64,000 nt of DNA from Pseudomonadota bacterium. GTDB taxonomy: Bacteria > Pseudomonadota > Gammaproteobacteria > Steroidobacterales > Steroidobacteraceae. The notes beneath the pieces are model-generated. The model searched no databases. It worked only from the letters and a program-made list of their open reading frames with translations, and was not told where the DNA came from. Of this stretch, positions 35,976 through 44,468 are shown piece after piece; within the stretch, counting starts at the first letter, position 1, and each line of letters starts with the position of its first letter. The position numbers and the translations under genes were made by a program. The DNA is taken from positions 100,881-164,880 of the forward strand of contig JANYAE010000016.1 in assembly GCA_025355105.1 (NCBI GenBank). Direction: 5' to 3'.

Positions 35976-37238
35976 CTATTTTAGCGCGGCGCCGATCGCC
36001 TCGAAGAGCGCGTAGGTTTCCGCTTCCTTCGCATCATCCCAGGCGTGCGCCCAGCTCGAGAGCTTGACGACCACCAGGTTCTCGACCGGGTCGACCATTA
36101 CGAACTGGCCGTGGATGCCCTGCGCGGTGAAGCGGTGGTTGGGGCCGGGGAAGCACCACCACTGGTAGCCGTAGCCAAGCGGGTAGCCGGCGTCGAGCTT
36201 GCCGTAGTCGACCTGCGGAGCCTGCGGCCGGGTCGCTGCCTCGGTCCAGCCGGCCGGCAGCAGCTGCTGGCCGTTCCAGCGCCCGCCGTTCGCGAACAGG
36301 AGGCCGAAGCGACCGTAGTCGCGAAGCCGCACGAGAAGTCCGCCGGCGGCCATCTCGCGGCCTGCAGCGCCCGGCTGGTCGATGAGCCAGCGCGCAGCCG
36401 CCTCGGCGCCAATCGGCTGCCAGAGCTTTTCCGACATGAACGCGGACAGCGACTTTCCCGTCGCGCGCGCGATCAGCGCTCCCAGGATCTCGGTGTCGGT
36501 GCTCGCGTAGTAGAACTTCTGGCCGGGCGGACGCACCGCCTTGAAGGAGCGCGCGAAGTCGTAGAGGCCGCCGACATTGTTGTTGACGGTCGCGGCGTAG
36601 CTCTTGATGTCCGAGTGCGGGTCCTCGTATTCCTCGGAGTAGCTGGTGCCCGAGGACATCTGCAAAACGTCCTTGATGCGCGCCTTGGCATACGCCGAGC
36701 CCGCGACCTCCGGCAGGTACTTGATGATCGGGTCCTCGATGCTGGCAATTTTTCCGTCGCCGATCGCGAGCGCGAGCAGCGTCGAGACGAAGGACTTGCC
36801 GGTCGAGAAGGAAATGAACTGGTCCCGGGAATCGGCGCCCTGGTAATAGCCCTCAAACAGGATCTGGTTGCCCTTGAGGACCAGCAGCCCGGTCGTGTCG
36901 GTGCGCGCCGGGAAATCCTCGAGCGAATGCGTCTTGCCCTCGAAGCTGTACTCAACCTTGAATGGCTTGGTCGGCTCGAGCAGGGCGGACGGCGTGGGAC
37001 CGGCAGCGACGAGCCGCGAAGGCAGGATCTCCTGGAGGCTGCGGAACGTGGCCGGCGAGCTCTTGCCGAGCGCCCAGTCGGTGCGCCCGGGGACCGCGTC
37101 GCCGGCGTCGAACACGGGGGCGGGCCTGAGCTCGCTCGCCGGCAGGCGTTCGCCCGCGGCAGCGCCGCATGCGACCAGCGAAAGGATGGCGGCACCGAGA
37201 GCTGTGGTGGCGCCGTGCCGCGTGGGAGCTTTGGACAT
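35976..37238 (-). CDS. Serine hydrolase of the beta-lactamase family, probable lipoprotein
   Basis: 420 residues. A signal segment ends LSLVACGAA with a possible lipobox cysteine. The class C-like fold has the active-site S-x-x-K in ISFSTGKSFVSTLLALAIGD and a Tyr motif in FYYASTDTEILGALIARATG. Members act as esterases, D-amino-acid amidases or carboxypeptidases; the substrate is not evident. It lies 101 bases downstream of a TonB-dependent receptor on the same strand, suggesting a linked uptake and hydrolysis function (inference). Confidence 0.85.
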   Translation of the reverse strand: MSKAPTRHGATTALGAAILSLVACGAAAGERLPASELRPAPVFDAGDAVPGRTDWALGKSSPATFRSLQEILPSRLVAAGPTPSALLEPTKPFKVEYSFEGKTHSLEDFPARTDTTGLLVLKGNQILFEGYYQGADSRDQFISFSTGKSFVSTLLALAIGDGKIASIEDPIIKYLPEVAGSAYAKARIKDVLQMSSGTSYSEEYEDPHSDIKSYAATVNNNVGGLYDFARSFKAVRPPGQKFYYASTDTEILGALIARATGKSLSAFMSEKLWQPIGAEAAARWLIDQPGAAGREMAAGGLLVRLRDYGRFGLLFANGGRWNGQQLLPAGWTEAATRPQAPQVDYGKLDAGYPLGYGYQWWCFPGPNHRFTAQGIHGQFVMVDPVENLVVVKLSSWAHAWDDAKEAETYALFEAIGAALK

Positions 37239-37291
37239 GAATACTCCGCGGGCCCTGGCGGGCCGTCGCTGGTTGTGAATGAGCACGCGAG

Positions 37292-37325
37292 CACTCCCGC
37301 CCGCGATCTTTCGCGGGCGGGAGTG
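37292..37325. terminator. Perfect 15-bp stem-loop between the TonB receptor and the serine hydrolase
   Basis: Arms CACTCCCGCCCGCGA (37292-37306) and TCGCGGGCGGGAGTG (37311-37325) enclose a four-base loop. It starts 14 bases after the receptor stop on the minus strand. No T-run follows, so it may act as an RNA-stabilising or partial-termination element between the two genes and not as a complete terminator. Confidence 0.6.
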
Positions 37326-37339
37326 ACTTTGGCCGTCCC

Positions 37340-39760
37340 TCAGAATTTCTGTCCGAACGTCACGCCGACCAGACGCGGCGCGATCGGCAGCACGTACACG
37401 AGGTTGCAGACCGACGGCGAGCATTCGGTGTAGCGATAGGCTTGGCCGCGATTGTCGGTGACGTTCTGCACGTAGAGCTCCGTCGTCCACTTGCCGCGGC
37501 CGACGCCGGCTGCGAGGTCGAGGCTCGCGTAGCCCGGCTGGTTGCCGGTCGCCTGCACGTCCGTGACGGTCAGTGCCGGCACCACGTCCGACTTGGCAAC
37601 CATCGCCGCCTGCACGTGTGCATCGAGGTCGCTGGCCTTGAACTCGTAGCGCGCGATCAGGTTGCCGTTCACCTTCGCCGAGACGGGCAGCCGCGAACCG
37701 GTGGGTGCCAGCAGCGAGTTTCCCGATGGCGTCGCGCAAGTGTAGTCGGTGGTCACGAGGTTGCAGGCATTGTCGAGCAGCTTCGCGTTCAGGAGCGTTC
37801 CCGAGGCGGTGAGCGTAAAGCCGTCGGTCACCTTCCAGGTCACGTCGGACTCGATGCCGATGATCCGCGAGCGCCCCGCGTTCGTGATCTCGGTGATGCC
37901 GTTCTGGCCGATGAGCGCGAACTGCGCCGATTTCCACAGCTCGTCGAACAGCGCGCCGTTGAAGCGCAGCCGGTGCTGGAACCACTCGGTCTTCCAGCCG
38001 GCCTCGATGTTCGTCAGGTAGTCGGGATTGTACGGTGGCCGCGAACGCACGCGATTGACGCCGCCCGGGCGGAAGCCGGTCGACCAGGTCGCGTAGACCA
38101 TGTGATCGGGGTCGAACTTGTAGGTCAGGTTGAGGCGATGCGTCTCGCCGTGGTCGGTCGCGCGGCTGTTGATGTTGACGCACGGCCAGATTGAGTCCGA
38201 AGTCTGCGTCCCCGGCGCGCACAACTGTTCGCCGCTGCTGTGCGTGTACCCGTCGAAGGTCGGCTGGCCGTTGTAGCCGAAGAAGCCGTAGACGGTGTTG
38301 TCGAAGCTGAAGTAGCGGATGCCGCCGGTGAGCGCGAGCTTGTCCGTCACCTCGTAAGTCCAGTCGGTGAACGCCGCCTTGTCGCGGTCCGTGCGCCGCT
38401 GCGAGTTGAGGTACAGCACGCCTGGCAGGTTCGTGATCGAGTAAGCGTCGGCGAGTCCGTCGACGTGGTACTCGTCGCGCGCGTAGTTGTACTGGCGCTG
38501 CAGGAACAGGCCGAAGACACCGTGCAGGCGCCATTCCTTCGGCGTCGAGATCCGGAGCTCGTGCGAGTACTTCTTGTAGTTGTTGCTGCTGACCGTGTAC
38601 TGGCTGGGGCTGATCAGGTTGCCGTTGTTGTCGCGGAAGTTGTCACCGAAGTAGGTCGGATAGGCGCCCCCCACGTACGACTGGTCGTAGAAGTACGCGT
38701 AGTCCGAGTAATCGGCGCGCGAGTGGATGTTGCGATTCAGCATGCCGCCGGCGTAGATCACGTCGAAGTCCGAGATCTTGCCCTCGACCGTCAGCGCCGC
38801 CGTCATCCAGTTGTCGGTATTGGTGTCGGCGTTGTACTGCGCGACCTTGAGGTCGCCGAGGGCCGGCGCGTACGCGTACTCGCCGGGCGCCGACTGCGTC
38901 TGCGCCATGATCGTCGGCGTGATCGTCCAGTGGTCGGCGAAGTCGACCTTCAGCGCGGCGCGTCCACCGCTCGTCTGCACGGAGTTGAAGTCCTTCTTCG
39001 TGAGCCCCGCGTTCGTGCGCGCGATGCCGGACGTGGGATAGGTCTCGGGCGGACCGTCGACGTTGCTGATGTAGCCGCCGTCGTGCTGGGTAAACGCGAC
39101 CAGGCGCACTGCCGCGTTGTCAGTCAGCGGGATGTTGACGAAGCCCTCGATCTTGCCGCCGGCGCCGTGACCGGTGTAAGTGTTGCCGGTGACGTCGTAG
39201 CCCGCTTCGAAGCCCGCGGTGCTCGGCTTGTTGGTGATGAGCCTGAGCGTGCCCGCCATCGAACTCGCCCCGTAGAGCGTGCCCTGGGGACCGGACAGCG
39301 CCTCAACGCGCGCCATGTCGTAAATGTGCACGTCGAGGTTGCTGCCGATAGTCGTGACCGGCATTTCGTCGACGTACACGCCGACGAGCGGCTGCGAGCC
39401 GACGTGCAGGCCATCGCCGCCGTTGGTCACGCCGCGAATGTAGAGCTGCGCGGAGCCAGGTCCGAAGCTTTGCACCGAAAGGCTCGGCAGGAACTTTGCG
39501 TAGCCGTCGAAACTCGTGACCTGCAGGTCCTCGAGGCGCTTGGTGTCGAGCGCCAGGATGCTGATGGGCACGTCCTGCAGTTTTTCCGCATGCTTCTGCG
39601 CGGTGACGATCACGTCCTCGAGCGCGCCGGCGGCAGCCGCGGTCGGTGGCGCGTCGGCGGCCGAGGCGGCGCTCGCCGCCAGGATGGAGGAGGTCACGTA
39701 GACCAGCGGATTGAGGCGCAGGGGCGCACGCACGCGGTGACGCCGGGACGGCTTGCTCAA
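37340..39760 (-). CDS. TonB-dependent outer membrane receptor
   Basis: 806 residues: signal peptide (to about residue 35), TonB box-like LEDVIVTAQKHAEKLQDVPI, plug domain (about 50-165, including LYIRGVTNGGDGLHVGSQPL), then a 22-strand beta-barrel ending in the aromatic-type terminus VGVTFGQKF. It is of the broad receptor class frequent in Sphingomonadales and Steroidobacterales-like bacteria; the ligand cannot be deduced. The adjacent hydrolase and MATE exporter are on the same strand. Confidence 0.92.
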   Translation of the reverse strand: MSKPSRRHRVRAPLRLNPLVYVTSSILAASAASAADAPPTAAAAGALEDVIVTAQKHAEKLQDVPISILALDTKRLEDLQVTSFDGYAKFLPSLSVQSFGPGSAQLYIRGVTNGGDGLHVGSQPLVGVYVDEMPVTTIGSNLDVHIYDMARVEALSGPQGTLYGASSMAGTLRLITNKPSTAGFEAGYDVTGNTYTGHGAGGKIEGFVNIPLTDNAAVRLVAFTQHDGGYISNVDGPPETYPTSGIARTNAGLTKKDFNSVQTSGGRAALKVDFADHWTITPTIMAQTQSAPGEYAYAPALGDLKVAQYNADTNTDNWMTAALTVEGKISDFDVIYAGGMLNRNIHSRADYSDYAYFYDQSYVGGAYPTYFGDNFRDNNGNLISPSQYTVSSNNYKKYSHELRISTPKEWRLHGVFGLFLQRQYNYARDEYHVDGLADAYSITNLPGVLYLNSQRRTDRDKAAFTDWTYEVTDKLALTGGIRYFSFDNTVYGFFGYNGQPTFDGYTHSSGEQLCAPGTQTSDSIWPCVNINSRATDHGETHRLNLTYKFDPDHMVYATWSTGFRPGGVNRVRSRPPYNPDYLTNIEAGWKTEWFQHRLRFNGALFDELWKSAQFALIGQNGITEITNAGRSRIIGIESDVTWKVTDGFTLTASGTLLNAKLLDNACNLVTTDYTCATPSGNSLLAPTGSRLPVSAKVNGNLIARYEFKASDLDAHVQAAMVAKSDVVPALTVTDVQATGNQPGYASLDLAAGVGRGKWTTELYVQNVTDNRGQAYRYTECSPSVCNLVYVLPIAPRLVGVTFGQKF

Positions 39761-39897
39761 GGTCGACTCCTTCTGGCGAGGGCGGGTGTTTTTGCGGCTT
39801 CTAGTTCGAATCGACCGACCTCGTCTGTGATCTCACCACAGCCGAAATACCGGCGCAAGCACGGTCGGACATCCGGGCGTGGCAGAAAAACGACGGG
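39761..39897 (-). promoter_or_regulatory. Intergenic region upstream of the TonB-dependent receptor
   Basis: 137 bases between the MATE stop and the receptor start on the minus strand. A CTGTG...CACAG inverted repeat with a seven-base spacer lies around 39825-39841, and a TTCGAA palindrome is nearby. No convincing promoter was identified, but a promoter for the receptor should be here. Confidence 0.25.
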
Positions 39898-41310
39898 CTA
39901 CAGTCGGATCCGGCGCCACGCGCCGGAGCGCCAGCGCAGCCACAGGCCTAGCCCGAGCGCGACCGCGTAGCCGACGCAGACCGTCCAGCCGCCGATCACT
40001 CCCAGGCCCAGCTGCGGCAGGAATCCGACCCATCCCTGGCCCGGGGCGAAGGTCACGATGTGGGTCAGTGGGACCCACAGTCCCCAGGAGAGGACCGCGA
40101 CGATCAGCGCCGGTACCCGCACGTCGCCCGCGCCGCGCAGGCAGAAGCCGGAGCCGACGTTGAGACCGTCGAAGACCTGGTAGCAGGCGGCCATCCACAT
40201 CAGCGTGCCGGCGAGGGCGACCACCGCCGGTGCGCTCGGATCTGACGGGTTCACGAAGAAGGGCAGGACCCAGGGGCTCGCGAGCGCGAGCAGGACGCCG
40301 ACGACGCCCATGAAGCCGACGGCGGTGCGAATGATCGCGTTGCCGACCCGGTGCGCCCACTCGGAGTCGCCGGCGCCGATCGATTGTCCGACCAGCGAGG
40401 TGCCCGCGACGGCGATGCCGACCGCCGGCATGTAGGACACGGATGTCAGCATCATCACGATCTGCGTCGCCGCCCCGGCGACGTTGCTGAGGGAGACCAG
40501 CATCGCTTGGAACAGGGCGAGCCCGAGCAGGTCCGCCGTGGTGCTGAGGCCCATCGGCAGCCCCAGCGCGATCTGTCGCAGAATCGCGGGCCGGCGCCAC
40601 GTCAGGTGGGAGCGGTAGCGCTGGCGGATCGCCGGTGCCAGGAACAGCGTCAGTGCGAGCGCGAGCGCCAGCAGCTGCGCTGCCGCGGTCCCCCAGGCGG
40701 AACCCGCGATCCCGAAGCCGAGCGTGAACATGAAGAACTGGTTGAAGGGTACGTTGGCGATGCCCATCAGTGCCGTGATCAGCAGCGTCACGCGGCCGCG
40801 TGCGACGCCGTTGAAGAACCCGGTGAGCACCCACACGCACAGCCCGATCGGAGCCGCGATCGCGAGGCGCGGCCACCAGAACTCGAGCGCGAGGTGCTGG
40901 ACCTCGGCGCTCATGTGCAGCAGCGAGAGAATCGGCGCGCCGAGATAGGCGGCGCCGATGAACAGCGGCGTCACCGCGAGCGCCGCGAACAGCCCGCTCC
41001 ACGCCGCGTGCGACGCGCGCCGGTAGCGGCGCGCGCCGTAGGCCTGCGCGGCGAAGGTCTGCGTCGCCATGCCGATGCCGCCTAGCAGGATGATGATGCA
41101 CAGCACAGCCCAGTAGATCGCGCCCATCGCGGCGGTCGCGGTGGTCGACAGGCGGCTCACGAACCAAGTGTCGGTGAGGTTGAGAACCGCCTGGATACTG
41201 CTGTTGGCCATCAACGGCGCCGCCAGACGCCACACCTCGCGGTAGCTGACGTGGCTCCTGCCGCTCGCGTCGATGCGCTGCGCGGGTAGGCGGGGCGAGG
41301 ACTCCGTCAC
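39898..41310 (-). CDS. MATE family multidrug/sodium exporter
   Basis: 470 residues, about 12 transmembrane segments. It starts with GTG at 41310, interleaved with the XdhC stop (GTGA). MATE features: EVWRLAAPLMANSSIQAVLN LTDTWFVSRLS, with two symmetric halves around residue 240, and GFFNGVARGRVTLLITALMG. Substrate unknown. The translational coupling with an XdhC-like gene is unusual. Confidence 0.9.
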   Translation of the reverse strand: MTESSPRLPAQRIDASGRSHVSYREVWRLAAPLMANSSIQAVLNLTDTWFVSRLSTTATAAMGAIYWAVLCIIILLGGIGMATQTFAAQAYGARRYRRASHAAWSGLFAALAVTPLFIGAAYLGAPILSLLHMSAEVQHLALEFWWPRLAIAAPIGLCVWVLTGFFNGVARGRVTLLITALMGIANVPFNQFFMFTLGFGIAGSAWGTAAAQLLALALALTLFLAPAIRQRYRSHLTWRRPAILRQIALGLPMGLSTTADLLGLALFQAMLVSLSNVAGAATQIVMMLTSVSYMPAVGIAVAGTSLVGQSIGAGDSEWAHRVGNAIIRTAVGFMGVVGVLLALASPWVLPFFVNPSDPSAPAVVALAGTLMWMAACYQVFDGLNVGSGFCLRGAGDVRVPALIVAVLSWGLWVPLTHIVTFAPGQGWVGFLPQLGLGVIGGWTVCVGYAVALGLGLWLRWRSGAWRRIRL

Positions 41311-42386
41311 GAGTTCGGCGGCGGGTGCGCGAACGCGCCGCCCGCGCGGCCGGCGGCGAAGGCGTGGACTTCGGCGGCGATAGCGAGCGCGATGCTCTCG
41401 GGCGTGACCGCGCCGATGTCGAGTCCGATCGGTCCGTGCAGCCGCGGCACCAGCCGCGGCGCGAGACCTTCGAGATCGTCGAGCAGCCGCTCGCGGCGCG
41501 CGCGCGGCCCGAGCAGCCCAACGTAGGGGACTTCGCTGACCGCGAGCGCGCGCAGGTAGCCCGCGTCCGAGACGAGGTGGTGGCTCATGACGATCGCCGC
41601 GAAGCAGGCGCCGAGCTCGACCTGCTCGCCGAGAAGGTCGGGTGCGGCGAGCAGCACGCGCGCGCGCGGAAAGCGCGCCGGCAGCGCATAGGCGGGTCGG
41701 TGGTCGATGACCGTGACCGCCATGCCGAGCACCGCGAACAGCGCGGCGAGCGGCTCGGCATCGGGACCTGCGCCGCAGATGAGCACGCGCGGGGTCGGCG
41801 CGAGGTACTGGATCCACGCCTCGCTCGGCAACGCCGCGCCCTCGAAGCGCACTGCGCGCGACGCCCCGCCGGCAATCACGCTCGCGCACAGCGCAGCGGC
41901 TTCGGCAGCGATCGGGAAGGCGCTCGGCGCGGGCCACACTCGCGTGCCGCGCGAACCCGCGGGGCCCTCGAGGCCGACCAGCAGCGCGGCGCTCGAGCCC
42001 GCATGGGTGATGCGGCTGGCTTCCTCGAGCGCGGCCGCGGCGGCGCTGCCGGCGGATGCGGGCTCGACCAGGATCCGCATCGCGCCCTCGCACCCCGCGC
42101 CGATGCCGAAGATGAGGTCGTCGGCGCTGCGCATGTCGTACTCGACGATGCTCGCGGCGCCGCCCTCGAGCACGCTCTGCGCCCGCTCGCGCAAGTCGCC
42201 CTCGAGGCAACCGCCGCTCAGGAGGCCGGTGATCCGCCCGTCCGCCTCGATCAGCATGCGGGCCCCCGCCTTGCGGTAGGTCGAGCCTGCGGTCGCGACG
42301 ACGGTCGCGAGCGCGCAGGGCGTCGCGAGCAGCCGATGGCGCTCGAGCAGCATCTCGAGACTAGAATCAAGGCGCACGGGGGGCAT
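41307..42386 (-). CDS. XdhC/CoxI family molybdoenzyme accessory protein
   Basis: 359 residues from ATG at 42386. N-terminal XdhC/CoxI block ALATVVATAGSTYRKAGARM LIEADGRITGLLSGGCLEGDL and C-terminal Rossmann domain PRVLICGAGPDAEPLAALFA with VMSHHLVSDAGYLRAL. XdhC binds molybdenum cofactor and helps its sulfuration and insertion into xanthine dehydrogenase-type enzymes. No such enzyme is encoded in this window. Divergent from the ferredoxin-NADP reductase gene. Confidence 0.88.
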   Translation of the reverse strand: MPPVRLDSSLEMLLERHRLLATPCALATVVATAGSTYRKAGARMLIEADGRITGLLSGGCLEGDLRERAQSVLEGGAASIVEYDMRSADDLIFGIGAGCEGAMRILVEPASAGSAAAAALEEASRITHAGSSAALLVGLEGPAGSRGTRVWPAPSAFPIAAEAAALCASVIAGGASRAVRFEGAALPSEAWIQYLAPTPRVLICGAGPDAEPLAALFAVLGMAVTVIDHRPAYALPARFPRARVLLAAPDLLGEQVELGACFAAIVMSHHLVSDAGYLRALAVSEVPYVGLLGPRARRERLLDDLEGLAPRLVPRLHGPIGLDIGAVTPESIALAIAAEVHAFAAGRAGGAFAHPPPNS

Positions 42387-42445
42387 GCCGCGAATCCTAA
42401 CATCGGCGCCCACCGGCCCCGGGGCCGTTCGCGCCGGGGCCCGTG

Positions 42446-42451
42446 TACAAT
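42446..42451 (+). promoter_or_regulatory. Candidate -10 element of the ferredoxin-NADP reductase gene
   Basis: TACAAT (5 of 6 to consensus) lies 46 bases before the GTG at 42497, in an otherwise GC-rich gap. Its place argues against an upstream translation start at 42443. The matching -35 is not clear. Confidence 0.4.
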
Positions 42452-42496
42452 CGCGCGCCGTGGGCTTTTCCGCCGCGGTCACTGGAGACCCCGATC

Positions 42497-43552
42497 GTGC
42501 CCGACGCCGCTCCGGCCGCTTCCACCGCGCCCATCGTCACCGAGGTCGTGATCGTCGGCGCCGGTCCTTGCGGACTCTTCCAGGTGTTCGAGCTCGGGCT
42601 GCTCGGCATCAAGGCGCACCTCGTCGATGCGCTCAAGGCGCCGGGCGGGCAGTGCAGCGAGCTCTACCCGGACAAGCCGATCTACGACATCCCGGCGCTC
42701 CCCGTCTGCGGCGCGCAGGAACTCATCGACCGGCTGCTGCAGCAGATCAAGCCCTTCGCTGCGGAGTTTCACCTCGGCGAGGAAGTCTGCGAGGTGAAGC
42801 GCGCCGCCGACGGGCGCCGCTTCCACGTGGCACTGTCCGGTGGCACGCGCATCGATGCGGGCGCGGTCGTGATCGCCGGCGGCGTCGGTGCCTTCCAGCC
42901 GCGCCGGCTGCTGGTCGAGGGCGCCGACGCCCTCGAGGGCCGCTCGCTCCACTACCGGGTGCGGCGGGTCGAGGACTTCCACGGAAAGTCGCTGCTGATC
43001 CTCGGCGGCGGCGATTCGGCGCTCGACTGGACGCTCGATCTCGCGGGCAAGGCGTCCTCGCTCACGCTCGCGCACCGGCGCGCGGAATTCCGCGCGGCAC
43101 CGGCCTCGGTCGCGCGCATGCAGGAACACGCCGCTGCCGGCCGGCTCGAGCTCCACCAGGGTACGGTGCAGCGACTCGAGGTCGAGAACGGCACGCTGGT
43201 CGGCGCCGAGCTCAAGCTCGCCGATGGCTCGAGCCGGCTCGTGCGCGCCGAACAGATCCTAGCTTTTTTCGGGCTGCACCCCAAGCTCGGGCCGATCGCC
43301 GAGTGGGGCCTCGCGCTCGACAAGAAAGCGATCCGCGTGGATACCGAGAAATTCGAGTCGAGCGAGCGCGGCATCTTCGCGGTCGGCGACATCAACACCT
43401 ACCCCGGTAAGAAGAAGCTGATCCTGTCGGGATTCCACGAGGCGGCGCTCGCCGCGTTCGCCGTGCAGGCGTGGCTGTACCCGGACAAGAAGCAGTTCCT
43501 GCAGTACACGACCACGAGTCCGATCATGCAGAAGCGCCTCGGCGTCAGCTGA
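42497..43552 (+). CDS. Ferredoxin/flavodoxin-NADP+ reductase, thioredoxin reductase-like type
   Basis: 351 residues. FAD motif VIVGAGPCGLFQVFELGLLG; the family signature GGQCSELYPDKPIYDIPALP; NADPH motif LLILGGGDSALDWTLDLAGK; and the FAD closing motif GIFAVGDINTYPGKKKLILS. There is no redox-active CxxC as in thioredoxin reductase, which defines the TrxR-like FNR group. GTG at 42497 follows GGAG at 42484-42487. Confidence 0.9.
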   Translation: MPDAAPAASTAPIVTEVVIVGAGPCGLFQVFELGLLGIKAHLVDALKAPGGQCSELYPDKPIYDIPALPVCGAQELIDRLLQQIKPFAAEFHLGEEVCEVKRAADGRRFHVALSGGTRIDAGAVVIAGGVGAFQPRRLLVEGADALEGRSLHYRVRRVEDFHGKSLLILGGGDSALDWTLDLAGKASSLTLAHRRAEFRAAPASVARMQEHAAAGRLELHQGTVQRLEVENGTLVGAELKLADGSSRLVRAEQILAFFGLHPKLGPIAEWGLALDKKAIRVDTEKFESSERGIFAVGDINTYPGKKKLILSGFHEAALAAFAVQAWLYPDKKQFLQYTTTSPIMQKRLGVS

Positions 43553-43586
43553 ACCCGGCCGCGCGGATCCGGGTAACATTCCGGGC

Positions 43587-44468
43587 ATGGATCAGCGACT
43601 GGAAGACGTAATCGCCTTGCTCGAGCTCGAGCAGCTCGAGGTCAACCTGTTCCGCGGCGACAGCCGCGACATCGGCAGTCCGCAGGTATTCGGCGGGCAG
43701 GTGCTCGGCCAGAGCCTGGTCGCCGCCTACCGCACGGTCGAGGCGCGTGCCTGCCACTCGCTGCACGCCTACTTCCTGCGTCGCGGCGACTTCGATGCAC
43801 CGATCGTCTACCAGGTCGATCGCAGCCGCGATGGCCAGAGCTTCACCAACCGCCGCGTGGTAGCGATCCAGCACGGCGAGCAGATCTTCCACATGTCCTG
43901 CTCGTTCCAGGTGACCGAGCCCGGTATGGACCACTCGGCCGCCATGCCGGACGTGCCGCCGCCGGAGGCGCTGCGGGATTTCCAGAGCTACCACGAGGAG
44001 CTGCTGGCGGAACTGCCGGAAAAAGTGCGGCGTTTCTTCGAGCACCGCCGGCCGTTCGAGTTCCGTCCTGTGCGCATGCCGAATTACGTGAATCCCGAAC
44101 CGCTGCCGCCGGCGAAGCAGGTATGGTTCCGCACGGTCGACCGGGTGCCCTCGGATGAGGACCGCGTGCACCGCTGCCTGCTCGCCTACGTGTCGGACTA
44201 CAACCTGCTCGACACTGCGACGCTACCGCACGCCGCCTCGTTCGCGCACCTGCAGATGGCCAGCATCGACCACGCGATGTGGTTCCACCGGCCGTTTCGC
44301 GTCGATGAGTGGATGCTGTACGCGGTCGACAGCCCGAGCGCCTCGGGCGCGCGCGGCTTCGCGCGCGGCAGTATCTTCACGCGCGATGGCCGCCTGGTCG
44401 CAAGTACCGCCCAGGAGGGCCTGATTCGCCTGCGCGACAGCGCGATCGGCGAGCCCGCGCGCGGCTAG
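43587..44468 (+). CDS. tesB: Acyl-CoA thioesterase II
   Basis: 293 residues, double hot-dog fold. Landmarks: SPQVFGGQVLGQSLVAAYRT, SLHAYFLRRGDFDAPIVYQV, DYNLLDTATLPH, SIDHAMWFHRPFRVDEWMLY and the terminal SIFTRDGRLVASTAQEGLIR with the catalytic-site Thr/Gln. Hydrolyses medium- and long-chain acyl-CoAs. It follows the reductase gene by 34 bases and converges on the DUF748 gene with no gap. Confidence 0.94.
   Translation: MDQRLEDVIALLELEQLEVNLFRGDSRDIGSPQVFGGQVLGQSLVAAYRTVEARACHSLHAYFLRRGDFDAPIVYQVDRSRDGQSFTNRRVVAIQHGEQIFHMSCSFQVTEPGMDHSAAMPDVPPPEALRDFQSYHEELLAELPEKVRRFFEHRRPFEFRPVRMPNYVNPEPLPPAKQVWFRTVDRVPSDEDRVHRCLLAYVSDYNLLDTATLPHAASFAHLQMASIDHAMWFHRPFRVDEWMLYAVDSPSASGARGFARGSIFTRDGRLVASTAQEGLIRLRDSAIGEPARG

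Noticed and set aside
43553..43574. Short ACCCGG/CCGGGT inverted repeat after the ferredoxin-NADP reductase gene
   Set aside because: Six-base arms with a ten-base spacer and no T-run are expected by chance in GC-rich sequence.
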